Assembly: GCA_001275005.1 (NCBI GenBank)
Contig: JWZX01002854.1
Location: 1-11,238 of the forward strand
Direction of reading: 5' to 3'
Source of the DNA: Chrysochromulina tobinii
Taxonomy: Eukaryota > Haptophyta > Prymnesiales > Chrysochromulinaceae
Length of the DNA stretch: 11,238 nucleotides
The position numbers and the translations under genes were made by a program. The first letter of the stretch is position 1. Every line of letters begins with the position of its first letter. Below, piece after piece: positions 1 through 6,284 of the stretch. Below the pieces are notes generated by a model. That model did not search any database. It saw only the letters and a list, made by a program, of their open reading frames with translations, and was not told the DNA's origin.

Positions 1-150
1 GCAGGGACCGGGTTGTCGCGCTCACCAGGCTGCTTGTGTAGCTCTGATGAACAGCAATTCAAGTCAAACACGCGACCAAGTTTACCGCCCTGACAGGCGT
101 GGGATCGTCGGGGCGGCGAGCGTCGGCGGCGCGGCGGCGCCTCGCTCGTC
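1..150. other. Upstream region of the exchanger gene
   Basis: No gene is supported here. In the reading frame of the downstream exchanger there is a TGA at 91-93 and no ATG between it and 151, so the open frame does not continue from further upstream unless an intron is present. GC content rises sharply from about 100 onward with a run of GGCG/CGGC motifs just before the ATG. I see no TATA box or clear promoter element. Confidence 0.5.
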
Positions 151-2199
151 ATGAAAGCTTTTGTCATGAGGGCTGCGGTGCGACGGATTATGACCGCCGA
201 GTTGGGCAGCCCCGAGGAGTACGCGCACCAGTACATCGCCTTCGACATGATGCTTCTCAGCTACCTGCTGATGCTCCTAGTGGTTATGGCCGCCTTGTTT
301 GAGAAGCATCATTTACCCGCGTCCTCGGGCGCCATTATCATAGGCGCGATCATTGGCGCCTTCTTCCGGCTCGCGCGCGTTCGTGACAGCGATATGCTGA
401 TGCACGCATCCTTCATCACCTTCGACGAGGAGCTCTTTCTGTACATGCTGCTCCCACCCATCATCTTCGAGGCGGGCTTCTCGCTCTCAAAGCGGCACTT
501 TTTTGGCAACCTGGAGACCATCTTGCTCTTTGCCGTGGTTGGCACGCTGGCGTCCACATTTGTCATCGGCCAGACCATCTACGCCGTGGGCGGCGCCGGC
601 GCTTTCGTCTCCGAGGACGGCTTCGTGGACGCGCTCGACTTTTCGACGCCGCTCGACTCGTACCTCTTCGGAGCGCTCATCTCGGCCACGGACCCGGTCG
701 CCACGCTCTCGATCATGGGTGCGGTCAACGTGGACCCGGTCATCTACATACTCATCTTTGGCGAGTCCGTGCTCAACGACGCGGTCGCCATCGTGCTCGT
801 GCGCATCCTGCAGTCGATGGGTGAGCTTGGCTTCGAGGAGCCCTCAGCGTACCTGTCCGGAGTGGGCCAGTTCTTTGGCGTCTCGCTCGGCTCGCTCGGC
901 GTGGGGGTCCTCGTGTCCGCCACGAGCGCGCTCCTACTGAAGCGCATCGACTTAACCCATCACCCATCGTTCGAGCTCTCGCTGATTCTGTTGATTGGGT
1001 ACGCGGCGTATACGAGCGCCGAGGCGGCGGGATGCTCAGGCATCCTCGCGCTCTTCACGACGGGCGTGCTCGCTGGCCACTACCACCTGCACTCGCTCTC
1101 TCAGAGCGCGCGGGACGCCACCGGGGTCACTCTCAAGGCCGCAGCCCATCTCGCAGAGACCGCTGTGTTCGCTTACATGGGGGTCGACATCTTCTCCTAC
1201 ACAGGCGCTGGCATCGATGCCTTCACGAAGGCACATTTCGGACTGGGCGGGAACGCGAGCGGCGGGGCGCCCACCGGCGGAGCGCCCCCCCGAGGGCACG
1301 TGCCCGTCTCGCTCGACGGCGTGGCGGCGCTTGAATATGATTGGGAGACTCTCGACCCTCAGGCGATGCCCAAAGTGGGCCAATTCGTGGTGCTCGCGCT
1401 GGTTGTGACGCTCCTCGCGCGAGCCGTGGTGATGCTGCCGCTCTGCTACCTCGCCAACTGCTGGCGCGGCTCGTCGCGCCAGCTGAGCGGGCGCATGAGC
1501 GCGATGATGGTCTTCGCAGGGCTGCGAGGAGCCATCGCCTTCGCCCTGGCACATAACATCCAGTCGGATCACCAAGGGTCAATTGCGGCCGCCACGACGA
1601 CAATCGTCCTGTTCACCACGTTTGTGCTCGGCGGCGCCACGCGGCGCGTGCTCAAGTGCCTGCGCATGGAGGCGAGCGTCGTGACGAGCGTCGAGCAGCT
1701 CGAAGCCGAGCGTCGTGATGAGCACCAGCCGTCGGAGGCCGCGACGTGGACAGATCCCGACGGGCCCTCGGACGCTCAGGACGGCGCGTGGGACGTGGCC
1801 GACGGCGAGGCGGGCGTAGCGGCAGGCCACGTGTCACAGAGCTTCGAGCTCACGGCCGGGCAGGAGGCGCGCATGGAGCGAGGCTTGCCGGGCCAGCGCT
1901 CACGTGTGCTCGGCTCGCGCGCCCATAGGCCCGAGAAACTCCGGCTGGCGCCCCCGTCCTCCAGTGCCAGCACGCCCTCCCGCCGGTTGCGCTGGTGGTT
2001 ACGTCTCGACGAGCAGGTGCTCCAACCTATTTTTGGCGGCCCGCCACCCGCCGGCGCGCCGGCGTCGCCGGCCTCTGGCGGCCGGAACGCCGACTCAGCC
2101 GGCGCCGCCAGCCGGTATGATGACTCGACCGCTGTAGAGATGCACACCGTAGCCCCAATGCGCGAGCCGCACTCGATGGATGGGGCGGGGCGAGCGTGA
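151..2199 (+). CDS. Na+/H+ exchanger of the CPA1/SLC9 (NHE/NHX) family
   Basis: A 682-residue membrane protein predicted to swap cytosolic or luminal Na+ (or K+) for H+. About 12-13 hydrophobic segments lie between residues 33 and 494. Family motifs are in order: LPPIIFEAGF at 101-110 (the segment linked to amiloride binding in NHE proteins), SATDPVAT at 178-185, GESVLNDAVA at 204-213 with the ion-binding Asn209-Asp210 pair, and AGLRGAIAFALA at 456-467 with the conserved Arg459. Residues 505-682 form a hydrophilic Ala/Pro/Arg/Ser-rich tail, probably cytosolic and disordered. The intracellular NHE6/7/9-NHX5/6 type is my best guess within the family, because there is no long cleavable N-terminus. 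An unusual 45-residue Gly/Pro-rich insert with an N-x-S sequon (Asn368) separates the membrane segments ending near 350 and starting near 409. The first in-frame ATG after an upstream stop at 91-93 was taken as the start; Met6 or Met14 are alternatives. No intron is needed. Confidence 0.93.
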   Translation: MKAFVMRAAVRRIMTAELGSPEEYAHQYIAFDMMLLSYLLMLLVVMAALFEKHHLPASSGAIIIGAIIGAFFRLARVRDSDMLMHASFITFDEELFLYMLLPPIIFEAGFSLSKRHFFGNLETILLFAVVGTLASTFVIGQTIYAVGGAGAFVSEDGFVDALDFSTPLDSYLFGALISATDPVATLSIMGAVNVDPVIYILIFGESVLNDAVAIVLVRILQSMGELGFEEPSAYLSGVGQFFGVSLGSLGVGVLVSATSALLLKRIDLTHHPSFELSLILLIGYAAYTSAEAAGCSGILALFTTGVLAGHYHLHSLSQSARDATGVTLKAAAHLAETAVFAYMGVDIFSYTGAGIDAFTKAHFGLGGNASGGAPTGGAPPRGHVPVSLDGVAALEYDWETLDPQAMPKVGQFVVLALVVTLLARAVVMLPLCYLANCWRGSSRQLSGRMSAMMVFAGLRGAIAFALAHNIQSDHQGSIAAATTTIVLFTTFVLGGATRRVLKCLRMEASVVTSVEQLEAERRDEHQPSEAATWTDPDGPSDAQDGAWDVADGEAGVAAGHVSQSFELTAGQEARMERGLPGQRSRVLGSRAHRPEKLRLAPPSSSASTPSRRLRWWLRLDEQVLQPIFGGPPPAGAPASPASGGRNADSAGAASRYDDSTAVEMHTVAPMREPHSMDGAGRA

Positions 2200-2283
2200 G
2201 CGTAGCTCGTGTGACCAGGGCCTCGGGGACTCCTGAGGCTGAGCCCACGTGACTTCGGGTGAGCGCGGGGGGACCGCGACGAA

Positions 2284-2302
2284 ACTGACTGACTGACTGA
2301 CT
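2284..2302 (+). repeat. (ACTG)n tetranucleotide tract
   Basis: Almost five tandem ACTG units form a simple repeat. Because the unit is 4 bp and contains TGA across its junction, the tract places stop codons in all three forward frames (TGA at 2286, 2290 and 2294) and none on the reverse strand. It sits 85 bp after the exchanger stop codon. It could be an ordinary microsatellite. Confidence 0.8.
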
Positions 2303-2333
2303 TCGAATGCCGTTTTAGTTGCATGTTACAGTA

Positions 2334-2380
2334 GTACGCATGAGTACGTTCAGTGCACATTGTACGTTCTGTGTACGTTC
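2334..2380 (+). repeat. Four GTACG boxes upstream of the sulfatase
   Basis: GTACG occurs at 2334, 2344, 2362 and 2373. The last three are identical 8-mers, GTACGTTC. They lie 92-138 bp upstream of the sulfatase ATG, where promoter elements would be expected. GTAC is known as the core bound by SBP-domain factors in green algae and plants, but whether this organism has such factors is unknown. The repeat is seen directly; the regulatory role is inference. Confidence 0.45.
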
Positions 2381-2471
2381 ATGCAGTCGTTTTGACGAAG
2401 CACCGTCATCGGTGACCCCGACATGACCAGTCCGCACGACGTGATTTGGTGCCGAAGTACAGCCCCAGAGC

Positions 2472-4378
2472 ATGAAGTCGACGGCCCTGCTTGCTACCGT
2501 GGCGCTCTCTTCTGGAGCCCAGAGCAACCTGCTCTGGCTCATGTCGGACTCGTTCGATGGCCGCTTGCTCGATCCAGGCGCTCCACAATGGGCGCAGGTC
2601 GCGCTGCCAAACCTGAGGGCGCTCGCGGACCGCGGCACGAATTTCATCCGAACGTATGCCAACAGTCCCCAATGTGTGCCATCGCGCTCATCGATGATGA
2701 CAGGACGGCACACGCACAAGATCGGGGCATGGAGCAACAGCATGGGCCTCGCACACCGCTTCAATAGCTCCGAAGGTGCAGAGGAGCACGTGGACAAGGG
2801 TTGCAAGACCGCATGGAATCAGTCTATTTGCTGGCAGATCAAAGCCTGGCAGCCGAATGTGACCTCTTCTACTCCCGACATCTTGCGCGGTCTGCGCGAT
2901 GCAGGCGTCAACGTCCATGTCTTTGGAAAAGTCGACATCGGCTTTGGCATTCTGGAGGACTTCGCGCACGCAACGGAGGATGGCTTTCATGGTGGAGCGG
3001 CCATGCCCGTGCAGACGCGCTCCGCTGACATCCGCGGGCCCACCAAAGAGAACCCGACGTCGATCACGCACACGAATGTGAACAACGTTCACCCGGAGGA
3101 TTGGGCGATGGTCGACAACTGCATCGATTGGCTCCACAGCCACGACCCGTCGAAGGAGAATTGGCTGATGCACTGCTCGCTCAACATCCCACACCCGCCC
3201 TTCCAGACGAACGCGACGTGGCTCCAGTACGTGAACGACAGCGCGGTCGGCGTGCCCGCCTCGTTTGTGAACGTGTCCACGATGCATGCGGCCGACGCCT
3301 ATGCCGCCACCTCCAAGAATGTCGACGGCCACTTTTCGGACACGCAGATCATTACCACGCGCCGCGTGTACGCGGCCATGTGTGCAGAGACTGACTATCT
3401 CTTTGGGCGGGTACTCGATGCGGCCGAGGCGACTGGGCATCTCGGAGCTCACACGTACATCCTCTTCAACTCCGACCACGGCGAGATGGCGATGGAGCAC
3501 CGCCAGATTTGGAAGAACTCCATGTACGTGATTGCCATGATTGCGCTTGATCGCCACCATCATTTGGAAGAACACCATGTACGAATTCGTCACTATGGAC
3601 GCGAGCTCGCGATGATTGCACTTGATTGCGCTTGATTGCCACCGATTGCCACCGATCGCCACCGATCGCCACGGAGTTCGCCACTGAATGCCATTGCTGA
3701 CCCCACAGGTACGAAGGGTCGTCACGAGTGCCCTTGGTGCTCGTGGGGCCGGGGGTGCAACCGAGGAGGACCGTGACGAAACTGACGCAACTCCTCGATG
3801 TCTTCCCGACGCTGATCCGACTCTTTGGCGCACCCTCCGCCGCGGGGACGGCCACCCTCGATGGCCTTGATCTACTCGATGAGGCGGCGATCGCCGGCCG
3901 CACGCACATCGTCTCGCAGTACCATTCGAACATGATCAATACCGGCACCTTTATGCTGCGGACTGCCGACGGTTACAAGTACATTGCGTTCGGCACGAGT
4001 AGCCTCGGGCTCGAGAAGGACTCCGACTACCCGCCGCAGCTCTTTAATGTCGAGCACGACCCAGATGAGCTTGACGACCTCGCGGCGGGCGGCAAGGCAG
4101 TCGAGCAGGTTGCCAAGCTTGACGCGATCCTGATGTCCGCAGTGGACTACCCGGCCGTTGACGCCGTCGCCAAGTCCGTCGACCACTGGCTTTTCGATCA
4201 GTGGTTTGTGTTGGCCGGCCATGATCAAGGCGGGATCGAGGCCACGTGGCGGAATGCGTACAGCACTGGCAGGAACTTCACGAACCCGGAGTGGGAGGTC
4301 GAGTGGGGCAAAGCGCAGAGGTGGATGGGGCTCCGGCTGCCGCGGGTCCGTCGGCTGGCACGGCGCCCGATTTCATGA
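2472..4378 (+). CDS. ARSK: Secreted arylsulfatase K-like sulfatase (two exons)
   Basis: The exons are 2472-3523 and 3709-4378, joined inside Met351, giving 573 residues (human ARSK is close to this size). The family hydrolyses sulfate esters; ARSK acts on 2-sulfoglucuronate in lysosomes. A signal peptide spans about residues 1-18. SDSFDGR at 25-31 holds metal-binding Asp. Cys68 in CVPSR is the residue converted to formylglycine, followed by SSMMTGRH. FGKVD at 151-155, LNIPHP at 237-242, NSDHGEMAMEHRQ at 333-345 and Lys348 complete the active-site set and match the ARSK subgroup closely. N-x-S/T sequons at 98, 116, 129, 247, 255 and 267 fit a secretory glycoprotein. LFNVEHDPDELDDLA near the C-terminus is the usual sulfatase C-terminal motif. 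The splice restores KNSMYEGSSRVPLVLVGPG, the expected family sequence. An in-frame TGA 15 bp upstream of the ATG supports the start. The last 30 residues are not family-like and could hide another splice event. Confidence 0.92.
3524..3708 (+). other. Sulfatase intron, built of 10-bp repeats and an exon-like copy
   Basis: A 185-bp GT-AG intron (GTACGT...CCCCACAG), phase 2. It is placed by the frame change and by the restored sulfatase motif MYEGSSRVPL. The donor sequence GTACG is repeated as the first five bases of exon 2. The body is three degenerate units of GATTGCnnnn (3530-3558), then a near copy of the coding sequence around the splice point (from about 3562 to 3593), then six more units (3614-3673). 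A CTGAC close to the acceptor (3696-3700) is a weak branch-site candidate. Confidence 0.85.
3614..3673 (+). repeat. Decanucleotide tandem array inside the sulfatase intron
   Basis: Six tandem 10-bp units: GATTGCACTT, GATTGCGCTT, GATTGCCACC twice, GATCGCCACC and GATCGCCACG. Three related units also lie at 3530-3558 on the other side of the exon-like copy, so the copy interrupts one larger array. The graded substitutions between neighbours suggest growth by slippage or unequal exchange. Confidence 0.85.
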
Positions 4379-4930
4379 CGTTTGTGTGAATCAGAGTGCG
4401 CGCCACCCGCCTGGTGTCCCCTCGCGGGGCCTGTCAGTGTGGAGTGTGTCCCGGCCGAGAGGCAGATAGGGCCTCAGTAGTCAGTACAGCGCGAACCTGC
4501 ACGACTCTCTGCCACACCTCCCCTCGTGCCTCGAGCCTCATCGCTCTTGCACCTCTATGAGTATGACGTGATCTACGTGTGACAAACATTCCAGCGGTCC
4601 GGACCCCGGTCCCCCGAAACTCAGATTCTCCGACCCCCCAACGCCTTCTGCAGCGGTGCGCGCGAGCGCGCGCTCAGGCGCAGGCGGCGTCCGCCCGCAA
4701 CTTCCTCCCCGGCGGATCGCCCCATGTCGCCCTCTGTGTGTGTGATCGCCCTCGAGCCTCTTCGACGGAGACGGCTTCCGTCTCCATCAGCGTGGGCGCC
4801 ACGCGCGCCTGACCCGGAGTGCAGCCACTAGGTGTCGCATCCAATCACCGGGATGTTCTCAGCCCTACTATGAAGGTACCCAGAAATTACAAAAGGCGAG
4901 CCCTAATCAACACAAATTAATTCCGTCCAC
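4379..4930. other. Gap between sulfatase and SET-domain gene
   Basis: No gene is supported in these 552 bp. A 77-codon open frame at 4579-4812 has no recognisable motif and a composition typical of chance open frames in GC-rich DNA. Visible structure: a 12-bp perfect palindrome of GC dinucleotides at 4664-4675, a hairpin with an 8-bp stem at 4767-4785, a CCAAT box at 4841-4845 about 85 bp before the SET-protein ATG, and an A/T-rich stretch at 4878-4922 just upstream of that ATG. The last two are plausible promoter features of the SET gene. Confidence 0.4.
4767..4785. repeat. Short GC-rich inverted repeat
   Basis: GGAGACGG (4767-4774) and CCGTCTCC (4778-4785) form a perfect 8-bp stem around a 3-nt CTT loop. 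It lies between the sulfatase and the SET gene. In a eukaryotic context its role is unknown; it may be chance structure. Confidence 0.5.
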
Positions 4931-5557
4931 ATGCTGGTCGATGCTGCCTTCATGTTGCCCAGTGTGCTTCTGAGTGTGGCTGCCTATGGCTCTGTCGTCG
5001 CGCCTTCATGGCTGCTTCCGACGGCGGCCGCAACGACCGTCGCTATTCCTTTGATCATGCTGCCGATGCTCAAGGGGATGGAGCAGGACAAAAAGGATTG
5101 GGAAACCAAGGCCCCCGAAGTGCACGAGTCCAATTGCGCGATGCACCCTGACGCTTTTGCCGTCGGCGATGCTGGCGCCAAAGGCCAGGGCTTATTCGTC
5201 ATGCGCTCCATTAAGAAGGGCACGTTCCTCTTTGACTACACTGGAGAACACCTCAGCCAGATGGAGTACAACGTGAGGTACCCCGACAGCGTCTCCGACT
5301 ACACCGTTGGTCTGCGCCTGCCCAACGGGGGTATGAACTTTATCGACGGCCGACACGAGGTACTCGGGGCCCCTGCGCGCTTCATGAACCATGACGGCAG
5401 GTCTCCAAACGTCGGCCGCCGCACATTTTGCAAGGAGGGCGTAGCGCCGCGCGTCCTCATGTACGCCATCGCAGACCTCCAAGTTGGCGACGAGCTGCAG
5501 TGGAATTATGGCGATGGCTACTGGGCCGCACGCAGCGGCCTCATCGAGGATATATAG
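4931..5557 (+). CDS. Small SET-domain protein with hydrophobic N-terminus
   Basis: A 208-residue protein, probably an S-adenosylmethionine-dependent protein-lysine methyltransferase. Residues 5-48 contain two hydrophobic stretches (about 5-22 and 24-46), which could be a membrane anchor or a bipartite targeting leader. The SET fold starts with KGQGLFVMRSIKKGTFLFDY (84-103), the SAM-binding G-x-G region. It continues with NFIDGRHEVLGAPARFMNH (136-154), equivalent to the usual IDA..GN.ARFINH segment, then a variant of the NHSCxPN motif, here Asn153-His154 followed by SPN at 158-160. It ends with VGDELQWNYGDGYW (185-198), where Tyr193 occupies the catalytic-tyrosine position. Pre-SET and post-SET cysteine clusters are absent, so a classic histone methyltransferase of the SUV39 or SET1 type is unlikely. 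The first in-frame ATG follows an in-frame TAA at 4904-4906, so the start is well supported and no intron is needed. Substrate cannot be told from the sequence. Confidence 0.88.
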   Translation: MLVDAAFMLPSVLLSVAAYGSVVAPSWLLPTAAATTVAIPLIMLPMLKGMEQDKKDWETKAPEVHESNCAMHPDAFAVGDAGAKGQGLFVMRSIKKGTFLFDYTGEHLSQMEYNVRYPDSVSDYTVGLRLPNGGMNFIDGRHEVLGAPARFMNHDGRSPNVGRRTFCKEGVAPRVLMYAIADLQVGDELQWNYGDGYWAARSGLIEDI

Positions 5558-6284
5558 ACACGGTCTCGCTGCACACACTCTCACACACTCATCTGCATGC
5601 ACATTGCCGTGCTGCGCATGCGCGGAGCAGAACCCAAGTTGATCAGGCCACCGACAAGCAGAACGATATCGAGTGTGTATCATGAATCATGTGTTGCATC
5701 TCATGCTCATGGGACTGGGTAGGGAGGGCAGCATCAGCATAGCATACCTAATTCTACTTTCCCGTATACCGCTCGACTGCGCGTTCGGTTGGCGATGTCG
5801 GGGCCGTGGCCCGTGGGCAGGTGCGTCTATGCCCGGCCGAACGATGCACAGTATGCACTATGGCGTCACTTCCGGCCCCGTTCTCCATCCCTGCGCACGA
5901 CACCGTTTCGGAGTGGAGTTGGATATTTCGACGTAAGTCATCAGACCGTCAGATAGGAGACAGAAACGAGAGAGTCGCCGGTACTATCACCTCCGCAAGG
6001 ACCGTTGCGCGCTGGTCGTATCCTGACACCGTTGGTCGTGTCAGGACTCTCGTACACGCCGTACAGGCACCGCACGACGGGGATGTGCTCCGCACGCCAA
6101 CCATACACCGCGTGGCGGCCGCCGGTCCTTACATGTATCCGCTCGTCCCAACAGCCAATTCCGCTCATTCGGTCGCACTCTCGCCTGCATTTTCGTCTGC
6201 ATGAAGCACAGTAGATGTCTCTGATCCAACTCCAAACTCGGGCGCCCAGTCAAGGCCAGAGCCTGCAGCCTCAGCCACACACTC
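5558..6284. other. Convergent gap between SET gene and armadillo gene
   Basis: These 727 bp lie between two convergent genes and should hold both 3' UTRs. I see a short CA/CT-rich patch at 5570-5590, a direct repeat of ATCATG near 5669-5682, and a 9-bp-stem hairpin at 6021-6046. Open frames at 5673-5936 and 5806-6204 have no recognisable motif, membrane pattern or repeat and are not called. Base composition is closer to balanced than in the flanking genes, which supports a non-coding reading. Confidence 0.45.
6021..6046. repeat. Inverted repeat with 9-bp stem in the convergent gap
   Basis: TCCTGACAC (6021-6029) pairs perfectly with GTGTCAGGA (6038-6046) around an 8-nt loop. It sits between convergent genes, about 240 bp past the stop codon of the minus-strand gene, so it could lie in or near a 3' UTR on either strand. 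No function can be assigned. Confidence 0.55.

Larger units (their letters stand above)
2200..2471. promoter_or_regulatory. Gap between exchanger and sulfatase; probable sulfatase promoter/5' UTR
   Basis: The region carries the 3' end of the exchanger transcription unit and the 5' flank of the sulfatase. It contains an (ACTG)n tract at 2284-2302 and four GTACG boxes between 2334 and 2380, three of them extended to GTACGTTC. Base composition falls below that of the coding regions from about 2310. No TATA box or canonical poly(A) signal is seen. Calling it a promoter rests on position and on the repeated motif only. Confidence 0.35.

Noticed and set aside
3579-3708. An alternative sulfatase donor at the second GTACG copy (3579).
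   Set aside because: Using it would add 55 bp to exon 1 and shift the frame, breaking the SMYEGSSRVPL motif. It remains possible as an unproductive splice form but not as the main one.
2688-3833. A 381-codon open frame on the minus strand opposite the sulfatase, running through the intron.
   Set aside because: It is antisense to well-supported sulfatase exons, has no recognisable domain, and its Arg/His/Val-rich composition is what the reverse of GC-rich codons gives. The stretch over the intron is just the reverse reading of the 10-bp array.
4664-4675. A 12-bp GC palindrome as a protein-binding site.
   Set aside because: It consists almost entirely of alternating GC, which forms palindromes easily in this composition. 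There is no second copy and no gene start close by.
4579-4812. A 77-codon plus-strand open frame between the sulfatase and the SET gene.
   Set aside because: It lacks recognisable motifs, spans a palindrome and a hairpin, and has low-complexity Arg/Ala/Pro content typical of random GC-rich frames.
5549-5556. TATATAG at the end of the SET gene as a TATA box.
   Set aside because: It overlaps the stop codon of the SET gene and no gene on the plus strand starts downstream.
5806-6204. A 132-codon plus-strand open frame in the convergent gap.
   Set aside because: No motif, signal peptide, membrane segment or repeat was seen, and several overlapping frames of similar length exist on both strands. 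It is not distinguishable from chance.
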